Shown: in pieces, positions 1 to 7,686 of the stretch | Layout: each line of letters starts with the position of its first letter | How positions within the stretch are numbered: the stretch's first letter is position 1 | Assembly: GCA_030538415.1 (NCBI GenBank) | Contig: JAUNTY010000018.1 | Location: forward strand, 1 to 47,088 | Source of the DNA: Neisseria sp. | Lineage (GTDB): Bacteria > Pseudomonadota > Gammaproteobacteria > Burkholderiales > Neisseriaceae | Reading direction: 5' to 3' | DNA: 47,088 nt | Notes under the pieces: model-generated | What the model was told of the DNA's origin: nothing | Database searches by the model: none | What the model saw: only the letters and a program-made list of their open reading frames with translations | Position numbers and translations under genes: made by a program

Positions 1-101
1 GAAATGGATTCCGGCCTGCGCCGGGGTAGCGTAGCGGACTTGCGAAGCTAATGACGGATGTAATGGATATTTCCAAGAAAAAAGTATTTTGCAAAGGTCT
101 C
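1..101 (-). repeat. Truncated copy of the GAGACCTTTGCAAAATAC-ended element
   Basis: Read on the minus strand, this stretch starts GAGACCTTTGCAAAATAC, continues through the same segment (cttttttcttggaaatatcc) found at 1664-1683, and then reaches a GC-rich CCGGCGCAGGCCGG core near the window edge. It is an inverted partner of the complete element at 1646-1842, and the two bracket rarA. It is cut by the window start. It is non-coding. Confidence 0.7.
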
Positions 102-178
102 GGCCCGTGAAAGTTGCAAAAGCCGTCTGAATGTTCAGACGGCCTGCGGATAATGCGCAATCAATCCGCTTCCCGCCA

Positions 179-1492
179 TTATTCGGCATCTTTTTCCGCT
201 GCATCGTCCAGCGATTTCAACCACGCCAGTTTTTCGCCGATTTTGATTTCCAAACCGCGCGGTACGGGTTGGTAGAAATCGGGTTCGGCCACGCCGTCAG
301 GCATATAGCTTTCGCCGGCGGCGTAGGCGTGCGGTTCGTCGTGGGCGTAGCGGTATTCGCGGCCGTAGCCGAGCTCTTTCATCAATTTGGTCGGGGCGTT
401 GCGCAGGTGTACGGGCACTTCGTCGCTGGGGTTTTGTTTCACAAACGCGCGCATTTCGTTATAGGCATTGTAGCCCGCGTTGGATTTGGCGGCGGCGGCC
501 AGATAAAGCACCGCCTGCGCCAGCGCGAGTTCGCCTTCGGGGCTGCCCAGCCGCTCGAAGGTGGTGGCGGCATCGTTGGCGATTTGGAAGGCGCGCGGGT
601 CGGCGAGGCCGATGTCTTCCCAGGCCATGCGCACGATGCGGCGGGCGAGATAGCGCGGGTCGGCGCCGCCGTCGAGCATGCGGCAAAACCAATACAGCGC
701 GGCATTCGGATGCGAGCCGCGCACGGATTTGTGCAGCGCGGAGATTTGGTTGTAGAAACTTTCGCCGCCTTTGTCGAAACGGCGGATTTGCGTGCCGAGG
801 CTGTTGGCGAGAAATTCGGCGCTCAATTCGGCGATGTTTTGCGTTTGCGCGGCGCGCAGGAGTTGTTCCAGTAAATTGAGCAAACGCCGTGCGTCGCCGT
901 CAGCGGTGGCGAGTAGCAGCTCCAACGCATCGTCGGCAATGTGCATCCCCTGATATTCGGGCAGGGCGAACACTTTGGCGGCGAGCTGTTGCAACTCTTC
1001 GGCCTTGAGCGATTGCAGGGTATAGACCTGGGCGCGGGAGAGCAGGGCGGGATTGACTTCAAACGAAGGGTTTTCGGTGGTTGCGCCGATAAAGGTGAGC
1101 AGGCCGCTTTCGACGTGCGGCAGGAAGGCATCTTGTTGGGCTTTGTTGAAACGGTGCACCTCATCGACAAACAAAATCGTTGCCTGGTCTTGTTGCAGCG
1201 CGATTTCGGCTTTTTCAATTGCCTCGCGGATGTCTTTTACGCCGGAAAAGACGGCGGAAACGGGCAGAAACTGGGCGTTGAAACTCTGCGCCAAAATCCG
1301 CGCCAGCGTGGTTTTGCCCACGCCCGGCGGCCCCCACAACAGCATAGAATGCGGTTTGCCGCCTTCCACCGCCACCCGCAGCGGTTTGCCCGCGCCGATT
1401 AAGTGCTGTTGGCCGATAACGTCATCGAGCGAATGCGGGCGCAGCCGCTCGGCAAGCGGCGCATCGGGTTGGCGGGAAAATAAATCCGGCAT
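179..1492 (-). CDS. rarA: Replication-associated recombination protein A (RarA/MgsA), AAA+ ATPase
   Basis: A 437-residue AAA+ ATPase related to clamp-loader and RuvB-type proteins. It acts at stalled replication forks, working with SSB and the recombination machinery. The sequence shows LAERLRPHSLDDVIGQ near the N-terminus, Walker A GPPGVGKTT at about residues 54-62, Walker B ILFVDEVHRFNKAQQ at about 106-120, and a sensor-1 region GATTENPSFE. The C-terminal half carries the family's tetramerisation region (SVRGSHPNAALYW...GADPRYLARR). Length matches the usual ~440 residues. The gene is monocistronic. The minus-strand start codon is preceded by a DUS, and a TATAAT box lies 30 bases upstream, just beyond a GAGACCTTTGC repeat end. 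The assignment is secure. Confidence 0.95.
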   Translation of the reverse strand: MPDLFSRQPDAPLAERLRPHSLDDVIGQQHLIGAGKPLRVAVEGGKPHSMLLWGPPGVGKTTLARILAQSFNAQFLPVSAVFSGVKDIREAIEKAEIALQQDQATILFVDEVHRFNKAQQDAFLPHVESGLLTFIGATTENPSFEVNPALLSRAQVYTLQSLKAEELQQLAAKVFALPEYQGMHIADDALELLLATADGDARRLLNLLEQLLRAAQTQNIAELSAEFLANSLGTQIRRFDKGGESFYNQISALHKSVRGSHPNAALYWFCRMLDGGADPRYLARRIVRMAWEDIGLADPRAFQIANDAATTFERLGSPEGELALAQAVLYLAAAAKSNAGYNAYNEMRAFVKQNPSDEVPVHLRNAPTKLMKELGYGREYRYAHDEPHAYAAGESYMPDGVAEPDFYQPVPRGLEIKIGEKLAWLKSLDDAAEKDAE

Positions 1493-1521
1493 GGCGGCAA
1501 TCCTAGTTTCAGACGGCCTTT

Positions 1522-1527
1522 ATTATA
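1522..1527 (-). promoter_or_regulatory. Candidate -10 box for rarA
   Basis: A minus-strand TATAAT lies about 30 bases upstream of the rarA start. Upstream of it is the repeat end GAGACCTTTGC, so the -35 region would be supplied by repeat DNA. No good -35 hexamer is visible at 17 bases. Confidence 0.4.
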
Positions 1528-1531
1528 GCAA

Positions 1532-1645
1532 GAGACCTTTGCAAAAAAAGCACATTGTCGCACCCGCGCAGGTGGGTGCCTAGTGCAAAGCTCAGCTTTG
1601 CTTGTTTATCTATTTTTTCCAATTCCAAAAAAAACAGTATGGATT
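1532..1645 (+). repeat. Fragment of a GAGACCTTTGCAAAA-ended repeat
   Basis: This begins GAGACCTTTGCAAAAA and is followed by a CGCACCCGCGCAGGTGGGTGC palindrome. A related arrangement recurs at 7571-7620 and, without the left end, near 1905-1960. It lies directly against the complete element at 1646. The 1493-2114 gap contains only repeats, a DUS terminator and a promoter; I see no gene in it. Confidence 0.55.
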
Positions 1646-1842
1646 GAGACCTTTGCAAAATACTTTTTTCTTGGAAATATCCATTCCATCTGTCATTCCG
1701 GCGCAGGCCGGAATCCATTTCTCCAAAATTCAGTTATTTGATTTCAAATGGGTTTTCATGGCGAGCTATGGATTCCGGCCTGCGCCGGAATGACGGAGCG
1801 GGTGCTTTTGCGATGCAGCAAAAGGTATTTTGCAAAGGTCTC
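1646..1842 (+). mobile_element. MITE-like element with 18-bp terminal inverted repeats
   Basis: The 197-bp segment starts GAGACCTTTGCAAAATAC and ends with its exact complement GTATTTTGCAAAGGTCTC. Inside are two oppositely oriented copies of the neisserial-style inverted repeat ATTCCGGCGCAGGCCGGAAT (near 1695 and 1770), which resemble dRS3 repeats. It has no coding capacity. From memory, GAGACCTTTGCA resembles the ends of IS5-group insertion sequences in Neisseria such as IS1106, which could mobilise it in trans; that link is unverified. Confidence 0.7.
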
Positions 1843-1993
1843 GAATTACAAGGTTGCGTATTTTCAGAGCGGGCAAGTTTGAGCTGAAGCGTGGCTTCAG
1901 ACTGGGCACCGGCCTGCGCGGGTGCGACGGGCCGGGGCGTTTTGCAAAATCTCAGTAAGTGTGTTTGGAATAGGGCGTGTGGTTTTTTACGCG

Positions 1994-2031
1994 GAGGCCG
2001 TCTGAAAGGAAATGGTTTTTCAGACGGCCTC
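1994..2031. terminator. Inverted DUS pair (stem-loop)
   Basis: GAGGCCGTCTGAAA and TTTCAGACGGCCTC form a 14-bp stem around a short loop. It lies between the repeat block and the acetyltransferase promoter and probably insulates the two. Confidence 0.6.
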
Positions 2032-2047
2032 AATAATCATGCAAGCA

Positions 2048-2077
2048 TTCGCCTGAATAAGCCGCTTCGGGTACAAT
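2048..2077 (+). promoter_or_regulatory. Candidate promoter for the acetyltransferase gene
   Basis: TTCGCC (2048-2053), an 18-base spacer, then TACAAT (2072-2077), about 38 bases before the start codon. The -35 is weak. Confidence 0.4.
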
Positions 2078-2114
2078 ACGCGGCAATATGTTTTCAGACG
2101 GCATCTAAACCTCC

Positions 2115-2741
2115 ATGACAAACGAACGCGACAAAATGCTGGCCGGTGTGCCGCACAACCCGCTCGATGCGGATTTGACCGCCGAGCGCGACCGCGCCAA
2201 GGAATTGCTGCACGACTATAATGTCTGCACCCGTCCGGGCGATATGGCGACCCGCCGCCGCCTGATGGGCGAATTGCTGGGCAAAGGCGGCGAGGACGCG
2301 TATGTGGTGCAGCCGTTTTATTGCGATTACGGCCGTTATATCGAAGTGGGCGACAACTTTTTTGCCAATTTCAATTGCACGATTTTGGATGCGGGCGGGG
2401 TGTTTATCGGCGATAATGTGCTGCTGGCGCCGAACGTCGGCCTCTACACCGTCGGCCACCCGCTCGACAAGAATTTGCGCAACGCCGCCTGGGAAGATGC
2501 CAAGTCGATTGTCATCGGCGACAATGTTTGGATCGGCGCGGGCTGTATCGTGGTCGGCGGCGTCACCATCGGCGACAACAGCGTGATTGCCGCGGGCAGC
2601 GTAGTCACCAAAAGCATTCCCGCCGATTCGTTGGCGATGGGCGCACCCTGCAAAGCGGTGCGCAAGATTACCGAAGCCGATCGTGCCGCTTATCAGGCGC
2701 GCATTGATGCGGCGGATTCTTTTTATTCTTCAATCAAGTGA
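2115..2741 (+). CDS. Maltose/galactoside O-acetyltransferase-family protein
   Basis: A 208-residue acetyl-CoA-dependent sugar O-acetyltransferase of the left-handed parallel beta-helix (hexapeptide repeat) family, like Maa, LacA and NodL. The N-terminus MTNERDKMLAGVPHNPLDADL matches the maltose-acetyltransferase N-terminal domain. Hexapeptide repeats follow (IGDNVWIGAGCIVVGG, VTIGDNSVIAAGSVVTK), and the catalytic histidine lies in YTVGHPLD at about residue 115. The C-terminal MGAPCKAVRKI motif is typical. The true acceptor sugar cannot be read from the sequence. The stop is 8 bases before the ATG of the downstream lipoprotein, so the two are probably co-transcribed. Confidence 0.85.
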   Translation: MTNERDKMLAGVPHNPLDADLTAERDRAKELLHDYNVCTRPGDMATRRRLMGELLGKGGEDAYVVQPFYCDYGRYIEVGDNFFANFNCTILDAGGVFIGDNVLLAPNVGLYTVGHPLDKNLRNAAWEDAKSIVIGDNVWIGAGCIVVGGVTIGDNSVIAAGSVVTKSIPADSLAMGAPCKAVRKITEADRAAYQARIDAADSFYSSIK

Positions 2742-2749
2742 GACGTATC

Positions 2750-3115
2750 ATGAAAAAAATTCTGTTGGCGGCGGCTGCCGTTTTGGCTTTGGGCGCGTGC
2801 GGTACAGACGGCACAGGCGGTTTTGATACCGGCATGGGCATGGGCAATTCTTTGGTGAAAACCGCCATCGACAACCAATGCCGCACCGAGCTGAACAACC
2901 GCAACGAATGGCGTTTGGCGATGTTGGTACAAAGCGCCGAGCAACAACGCGCGTGGGAAGACAAAATCTGCGGCTGCGCCAGCGAAGAAGCGCCGAACCA
3001 GATGAGCGCCACCGAGTTGATGCAGGTGGTGAATCCGGCTACCCGAACACAAGCCGTGGCGAGCGTAACCGCCAAAACCGTTACTGCCTGCGTGAAACGT
3101 TTGTATACCAAATAA
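2750..3115 (+). CDS. Small predicted lipoprotein, function unknown
   Basis: A 121-residue protein. I use the ATG at 2750 rather than an in-frame GTG at 2738 because it gives a clean lipoprotein signal, MKKILLAAAAVLALGAC, with lipobox LGAC and acylated Cys17. The mature part is small and has further cysteines in NQCRTELNN, KICGCASEE and TACVKRL, which could form disulphides in the periplasm. No enzymatic motif is visible. It looks like a conserved neisserial hypothetical lipoprotein. It follows the acetyltransferase at 8 bases and is followed by a DUS stem-loop. Confidence 0.75.
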   Translation: MKKILLAAAAVLALGACGTDGTGGFDTGMGMGNSLVKTAIDNQCRTELNNRNEWRLAMLVQSAEQQRAWEDKICGCASEEAPNQMSATELMQVVNPATRTQAVASVTAKTVTACVKRLYTK

Positions 3116-3128
3116 TTCCGATAAAAAG

Positions 3129-3168
3129 TTTCAGACGGCCTCTTTGATGTAGATAAAGGCCGTCTGAA
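3129..3168. terminator. Inverted DUS pair after the lipoprotein gene
   Basis: TTTCAGACGGCCT and AGGCCGTCTGAA form a stem with a 15-base loop between the lipoprotein and thrC. It likely terminates the upstream transcript. Confidence 0.55.
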
Positions 3169-3211
3169 CAGTGGTTTTATTGTGTCGATTTAAACTTGAA
3201 GAAACGAAAAC

Positions 3212-4624
3212 ATGAAATACATCAGCACCCGCGGCGATACCGCCCACAAACCGTTTAGCGAAGTGTTATTGATGGGTCTTGCGCCCGACGGCGGCCTGAT
3301 GCTGCCGGAGCATTATCCGCAAATCAGCGAGCAAACCTTGCAACAATGGCGCGACCTGAGCTATCCGGCGCTGGCGTTTGAAGTGATGAGCCTGTTTATT
3401 ACCGATATTCCCGCTGCCGATTTGCGCGATATTATCAATCGCACCTACACCGAAGCAGCGTTTGGCAGCAAAGAAATCACCCCTGTGCGCACACTTTCAG
3501 ACGGCATCAAGATTCAAGCCTTGTCCAACGGCCCGACGCTGGCGTTTAAAGACATGGCGATGCAGTTTCTCGGCAATGCGTTTGAATATGTGCTCGCCAA
3601 AGAAGGCAAAACGCTGAACATTCTCGGTGCGACCAGTGGTGACACCGGCTCGGCGGCGGAATACGCCTTGCGTGGGAAAAAAGGCGTCAACGTGTTTATG
3701 CTGTCGCCCGAAGGCAAAATGAGCGCCTTCCAGCGTGCGCAGATGTTCAGCCTGCAAGACGAAAATATCCACAATATCGCTGTGCACGGTATGTTTGACG
3801 ACTGTCAGGATATTGTCAAAGCGGTGCAAAACGATGCTCATTTTAAAGAGCAATACCAAATCGGTACGGTGAATTCGATCAACTGGGGGCGCATCGTCGC
3901 GCAAGTGGTGTATTACTTCGCCGGCTATTTCAATGCCACTTCCAGCAACGAGCAAAAAGTGAGTTTTTGCGTGCCCAGCGGCAATTTCGGTAATGTCTGC
4001 GCCGGTCATATCGCCCGCCAGATGGGCTTGCCGATTCACCGCCTGATTGTCGCCACCAATGAAAACGACGTATTGGATGAATTTTTCAAAACCGGCGAAT
4101 ATCGCCCGCGTTTGCCGGAAGATACGCAGGTAACGTCCAGCCCGTCGATGGATATTTCCAAAGCTTCCAATTTCGAACGCTTTATTTTCGATTTGATGGA
4201 TCGCGATGCGGTGCAGATTCAGGCGCTGTGGGCGGAAGTGGGCGCGGGCAAAGGCTTTGATTTGAGCCTGCAACTGGAAAAAATCCACGAAAAATACGGT
4301 TTCGTGTCGGGTAAAAGCCTGCACCGCAACCGCCTCGACACCATCGCCGAAGTTTATCAAACCGACGGAGAATTGCTCGATCCGCACACCGCCGACGGTG
4401 TGAAAGTGGCGCGTGAAGTGCGCGAGGCGGGCGAAACCGTCGTTTGCCTCGAAACCGCATTGGCGGCGAAATTCGATGCCACCATCCGCGAAGCGGTCGG
4501 CGAGGTGGCGATTCCGCGCCCGGCGCATCTGGCGGGCTTGGAAGATTTGCCGCAGCGCGTGCAGGTGGTGCCGAACAACGCCGATGTGGTGAAAACCATC
4601 ATCCGCGAAACCTTGGCAAAATAA
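3212..4624 (+). CDS. thrC: Threonine synthase
   Basis: A 470-residue PLP-dependent enzyme that converts O-phospho-L-homoserine to threonine in the cytoplasm, the last step of threonine biosynthesis. The N-terminus MKYISTRGDTAHKPFSEVLL and the PLP-lysine motif PTLAFKDMAMQF (Lys at about residue 113) are diagnostic. GATSGDTGSAAEYA, the phosphate-binding type loop, follows at about 139-153. SINWGRIVAQVVYY and VPSGNFGNVCAG also match the long (470-residue) proteobacterial form. The gene carries an internal DUS near 3498. It stands alone between DUS stem-loops, unlinked to thrA or thrB here. Confidence 0.96.
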   Translation: MKYISTRGDTAHKPFSEVLLMGLAPDGGLMLPEHYPQISEQTLQQWRDLSYPALAFEVMSLFITDIPAADLRDIINRTYTEAAFGSKEITPVRTLSDGIKIQALSNGPTLAFKDMAMQFLGNAFEYVLAKEGKTLNILGATSGDTGSAAEYALRGKKGVNVFMLSPEGKMSAFQRAQMFSLQDENIHNIAVHGMFDDCQDIVKAVQNDAHFKEQYQIGTVNSINWGRIVAQVVYYFAGYFNATSSNEQKVSFCVPSGNFGNVCAGHIARQMGLPIHRLIVATNENDVLDEFFKTGEYRPRLPEDTQVTSSPSMDISKASNFERFIFDLMDRDAVQIQALWAEVGAGKGFDLSLQLEKIHEKYGFVSGKSLHRNRLDTIAEVYQTDGELLDPHTADGVKVAREVREAGETVVCLETALAAKFDATIREAVGEVAIPRPAHLAGLEDLPQRVQVVPNNADVVKTIIRETLAK

Positions 4625-4633
4625 GCAGTCATG

Positions 4634-4669
4634 AGGCCGTCTGAAAGCCTGTCGGTTTTTCAGACGGCA
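4634..4669. terminator. Inverted DUS pair after thrC
   Basis: AGGCCGTCTGAAA...TTTCAGACGGCAT begins 9 bases after the thrC stop. It is probably the thrC terminator. Confidence 0.65.
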
Positions 4670-4695
4670 TTAATCTGTTTTTAAAACAGCAAACA

Positions 4696-4724
4696 TTGAT
4701 TTGAGAAACGCTTTTGTTTAAAAT
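4696..4724 (+). promoter_or_regulatory. Probable sigma-70 promoter for msbA
   Basis: TTGATT (4696-4701), 17 bases, then TAAAAT (4719-4724), about 30 bases before the msbA ATG. Both hexamers and the spacing are close to consensus. Confidence 0.6.
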
Positions 4725-4753
4725 CGTATGTTTGCTCTAACAGCGAAGAATGT

Positions 4754-6532
4754 ATGCGCCCATCTCAACAACAGTCGGGCTGGCAGCTGTATAAACGGCT
4801 GGCTGTTTACCTCAAAGGCTATTGGAAGGTTTTTGCCGTCGCCGTGGTGTCGATGCTGGTGGTGGCGGCGACCATGCCTTTGTTTGGTTATCTGCTCAAG
4901 CCTTTGATTAACGAAGGCTTTGTCGATAAAAATATGCAGAAGATGAGCTGGCTGCCGCTGGCTATCGTCGGCCTGTTTATCGTGCGCGGCGCGTTCAACT
5001 TCATCAACGAATACTGCACCAGCTACCTTTCCAGCCATTTGGTGCAGCAGATGCGCGAAGAGATGTTCGGCAAGCTGATGAAGCTGCCGTCGTCGTATTT
5101 CAGCAGCCATGCCAGCGGCCGCGTGATGTCGCGCGTGCTCAACGATGCCAACCAGATTGCCGATGCCGGTTTCAACGTGATTACCGTGCTGGCGAAAGAT
5201 GGTGTGAGCGTGGTCGGCCTGCTCGGCTTGCTGATGTATCTCAACTGGCGGCTGACGCTGATTACCTTTGTTATCCTGCCGGTGGTTGCCGTCAGCGTGC
5301 GCGCGGTCAGCAAACGCCTGCGCCGCCTGTCTCATACCAATCAGCAGCAGATGGGGCAGATGACGCAGGTGTTGAACGAAAGCATCGACGGCGCGCGCGT
5401 CATCAAAGTTTACGGCGGCCAGGTGCGCGAAACCGGTCGTTTCGGCCATGCTGCGGGCGGGGTGCGCCGCAATAATGTGAAACAGGCGGCGGCCAGCTCG
5501 GTCGGCAGCAGCATCACCCAAATCATGGCTTCGGTGGCGTTGGCGGGCATTCTGTATATGGCGGCACGCGAAGCGCACAGCGACGGCTTCAGCGCCGGTG
5601 ATTTCATGTCGTTTCTGTCGAGCATGATCATGATGTTCGACCCCATCAAGCGCATGACCGGTGTGATGCAGTCGCTGCAACGCGGCCTGGCGGCGGCGGA
5701 AAGCGTGTTCGGCTTTCTCGATGAAGCCGAAGAAACCGACGGCGGCGTGTTGCAGCTGGGCAACAAGCCCGGTGCGATTGAGTTTGCAAACGTGGTGCAC
5801 CGCTATCCCGATGCCGAGAAAAACAGCCTCAACGGCATTGATTTGACCGTGCCGCAAGGTAAGGTCATTGCTTTGGTGGGTGCATCGGGTTGCGGCAAAA
5901 CCACGCTTGCCAACCTGATTCCGCGCTTCTTCAACCCCACCGAGGGCGAAGTGCGCATCGGCGGTAACGACATCCGCGAATACACCTTGGAAAGCCTGCG
6001 CAGCCAAATGGCGTTGGTGAGCCAGGATGTGGTGCTGTTCAACGACACCGTGGCGGGCAACATCGCCTACGGCCAGCTGAGCAAGGTGACCGAAGCTGAG
6101 ATTATCCAGGCCGCCAAAGCCGCCAATGCCTGGTCGTTTATCCAGGCGATGCCGCAAGGGCTGCAAACCGAAATCGGTGAAAACGGCCTCAAGCTCTCCG
6201 GCGGCCAGCGCCAGCGTTTGGCGATTGCCCGTGCGCTGCTGAAAAACGCGCCGATTCTGATTCTCGACGAAGCCACCAGCGCGCTCGACAACGAATCCGA
6301 ACGCCTCGTTCAGGCCGCATTAGAAAACTTGATGCAAAACCGCACCACCATTGTGATTGCTCATCGCCTCTCTACCATTGAGAAAGCCGATAATATCGTG
6401 GTGATGCACGAAGGCCGCATCGTCGAGCAGGGCACGCATGGCGAACTGTTGGCGCGCGGCGGCCGCTATGCCGACCTGCACAATCTGCAATTTGACGACA
6501 CGCCGTCTGAAAGCGTTCAGACGGCCTCTTGA
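4754..6532 (+). CDS. msbA: Lipid A/lipooligosaccharide ABC flippase MsbA
   Basis: A 592-residue half-transporter of the inner membrane that flips lipid A-core, or neisserial lipooligosaccharide, as a homodimer. An N-terminal six-helix ABC-type-1 domain spans about residues 20-310. The nucleotide-binding domain has Walker A GASGCGKTT (about 376-384), signature LSGGQRQRLAIARAL (about 482-496), Walker B ILILDEATSALD and the H-loop IVIAHRLST. Spacing and length fit the MsbA/LipidA exporter family. The last dozen codons (DDTPSESVQTAS) are written by an inverted DUS pair at 6502-6525, so the gene end and a stem-loop coincide. fpr begins 24 bases downstream. Confidence 0.93.
   Translation: MRPSQQQSGWQLYKRLAVYLKGYWKVFAVAVVSMLVVAATMPLFGYLLKPLINEGFVDKNMQKMSWLPLAIVGLFIVRGAFNFINEYCTSYLSSHLVQQMREEMFGKLMKLPSSYFSSHASGRVMSRVLNDANQIADAGFNVITVLAKDGVSVVGLLGLLMYLNWRLTLITFVILPVVAVSVRAVSKRLRRLSHTNQQQMGQMTQVLNESIDGARVIKVYGGQVRETGRFGHAAGGVRRNNVKQAAASSVGSSITQIMASVALAGILYMAAREAHSDGFSAGDFMSFLSSMIMMFDPIKRMTGVMQSLQRGLAAAESVFGFLDEAEETDGGVLQLGNKPGAIEFANVVHRYPDAEKNSLNGIDLTVPQGKVIALVGASGCGKTTLANLIPRFFNPTEGEVRIGGNDIREYTLESLRSQMALVSQDVVLFNDTVAGNIAYGQLSKVTEAEIIQAAKAANAWSFIQAMPQGLQTEIGENGLKLSGGQRQRLAIARALLKNAPILILDEATSALDNESERLVQAALENLMQNRTTIVIAHRLSTIEKADNIVVMHEGRIVEQGTHGELLARGGRYADLHNLQFDDTPSESVQTAS
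6502..6525. terminator. Inverted DUS pair inside the msbA 3' end
   Basis: GCCGTCTGAA-agcg-TTCAGACGGC forms a 10-bp stem with a 4-base loop. It lies wholly inside the last codons of msbA, upstream of the TGA at 6530-6532. It is probably a weak terminator or processing site between msbA and fpr. Confidence 0.5.
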
Positions 6533-6556
6533 ATACTTTGAAAATAGGAAACCGCA

Positions 6557-7333
6557 ATGGCAGCCTTTAATACCCAGAAAGTCTTGTCAGTCCACCACTG
6601 GACCGACGCCTACTTCACTTTCACCTGTACCCGCGACGAATCGCTGCGTTTTGAAAACGGCCAATTCGTGATGGTCGGCCTGATGGTGGACGGCAAACCG
6701 CTGATGCGCGCCTACAGCGTCGCCAGCGCCAACTGGGAAGAACACCTCGAATTTTTCAGCATCAAAGTGCAAGACGGCCCGCTCACCAGCCGTTTGCAAC
6801 ACCTGAAAGAGGGCGATGAAGTCTTGGTCAGCAAAAAGCCTACCGGCACGCTGATTTGCGGCGACCTCAATCCCGGCAAGCATCTTTATCTGTTGAGCAC
6901 CGGCACCGGTATTGCGCCTTTCTTGAGCATCACCAAAGATCCGGAAGTATACGAGCAATTTGAAAAAATCATCCTCGTACACGGCGTGCGCTATAAAAAC
7001 GACCTCGCCTATTACGACCGCTTCACCCAAGAGTTGCCCGAACACGAATACCTCGGCGAATTGGTGAAAGAAAAGCTGATTTATTATCCCGTTGTTTCCC
7101 GTGAAGAATTTCCGCATCGCGGCCACATTACCGATTTGATGATGAGCGGCAAAATGTTTGCAGACATCGGCCTGCCGCCGATCAACCCGCAAGACGACCG
7201 CGCCATGCTCTGCGGCAGCCCGGCCATGCTGAAAGACACCGCCGGCGTGTTGAACCACTTCGGTTTGCAAGTGTCGCCGAAAATGGGTCAGCGCGGCGAT
7301 TATCTGATTGAACGCGCGTTTGTGGATCAATAA
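6557..7333 (+). CDS. fpr: Ferredoxin/flavodoxin-NADP(+) reductase
   Basis: A 258-residue FAD-containing oxidoreductase that moves electrons between NADPH and ferredoxin or flavodoxin in the cytoplasm, supporting Fe-S assembly, oxidative-stress defence or haem use. The FAD-binding motif RAYSVAS lies at about residues 51-57 and the NADP-binding motif STGTGIAPFLSI at about 115-126. A second nucleotide motif, MLCGSPAML, sits near 216. The C-terminal ERAFVDQ matches subclass I bacterial FPRs. It follows msbA by 24 bases, and a strong 20-bp hairpin lies right behind it. Confidence 0.92.
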   Translation: MAAFNTQKVLSVHHWTDAYFTFTCTRDESLRFENGQFVMVGLMVDGKPLMRAYSVASANWEEHLEFFSIKVQDGPLTSRLQHLKEGDEVLVSKKPTGTLICGDLNPGKHLYLLSTGTGIAPFLSITKDPEVYEQFEKIILVHGVRYKNDLAYYDRFTQELPEHEYLGELVKEKLIYYPVVSREEFPHRGHITDLMMSGKMFADIGLPPINPQDDRAMLCGSPAMLKDTAGVLNHFGLQVSPKMGQRGDYLIERAFVDQ

Positions 7334-7344
7334 AACAAACAAAC

Positions 7345-7387
7345 CGCCCGATAAAAAAGCAGCCTCAGGCTGCTTTTTTATCGGGCG
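7345..7387. terminator. Strong rho-independent terminator after fpr
   Basis: A perfect 20-bp stem, CGCCCGATAAAAAAGCAGCC against its complement, with a 3-base TCA loop and an internal T run on the 3' arm. It should terminate fpr and may also work from the opposite side. Confidence 0.85.
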
Positions 7388-7394
7388 CAAGCTA

Positions 7395-7551
7395 TATAGT
7401 CGGAGAGTAAGCTTTACTACGGCATTGGCTCGCCTTGTCATACTATCTGTACTGTCTGCGGCTCGCCGCCTTGTATCAGAATCTAATTTCTCCGACTATA
7501 TTTATACTGTCTGAGGCTTGCCGCCTTGTATTAAAACTTACTCTCCGACTA
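7395..7551. repeat. Correia-type repeat (CREE) with a duplicated 3' half
   Basis: It starts TATAGTCGGAGAGTAAG and ends CTTACTCTCCGACTA. The Correia-like core is TACTATCTGTACTGTCTGCGG. A second right end (ATTTCTCCGACTATA at about 7486-7500) lies inside, followed by a repeated piece of core, so this is a composite or nested element. It is non-coding. Confidence 0.75.
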
Positions 7552-7570
7552 GAGTCGGGCAACACGTTTT

Positions 7571-7640
7571 GAGACCTTTGCAAAAAAAAAACGTCGCGCC
7601 CGCGCAGGCGGGTGCGACGAGCGGGGAATTTTGCAAATGC
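7571..7640 (+). repeat. GAGACCTTTGCAAAA repeat with a CGCAGGCGGG palindrome
   Basis: It begins GAGACCTTTGCAAAA and carries CGCGCCCGCGCAGGCGGG. This is the same arrangement as at 1532. It lies just downstream of the ygfZ stop on the other strand. Confidence 0.5.
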
Positions 7641-7686
7641 TTCAAATTGTTTGGCCATATCGGAGCAGATTGGGCAGGCTGGCTCT

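Noticed and set aside
131-874. A 247-codon plus-strand ORF over rarA
   Set aside because: It is antisense to a clear rarA reading frame and its translation is low-complexity (Gly/Val/Ala/His/Phe), typical of shadow frames in GC-rich DNA. The same applies to the other long antisense frames over pntB, maeB, ileS and ilvI.
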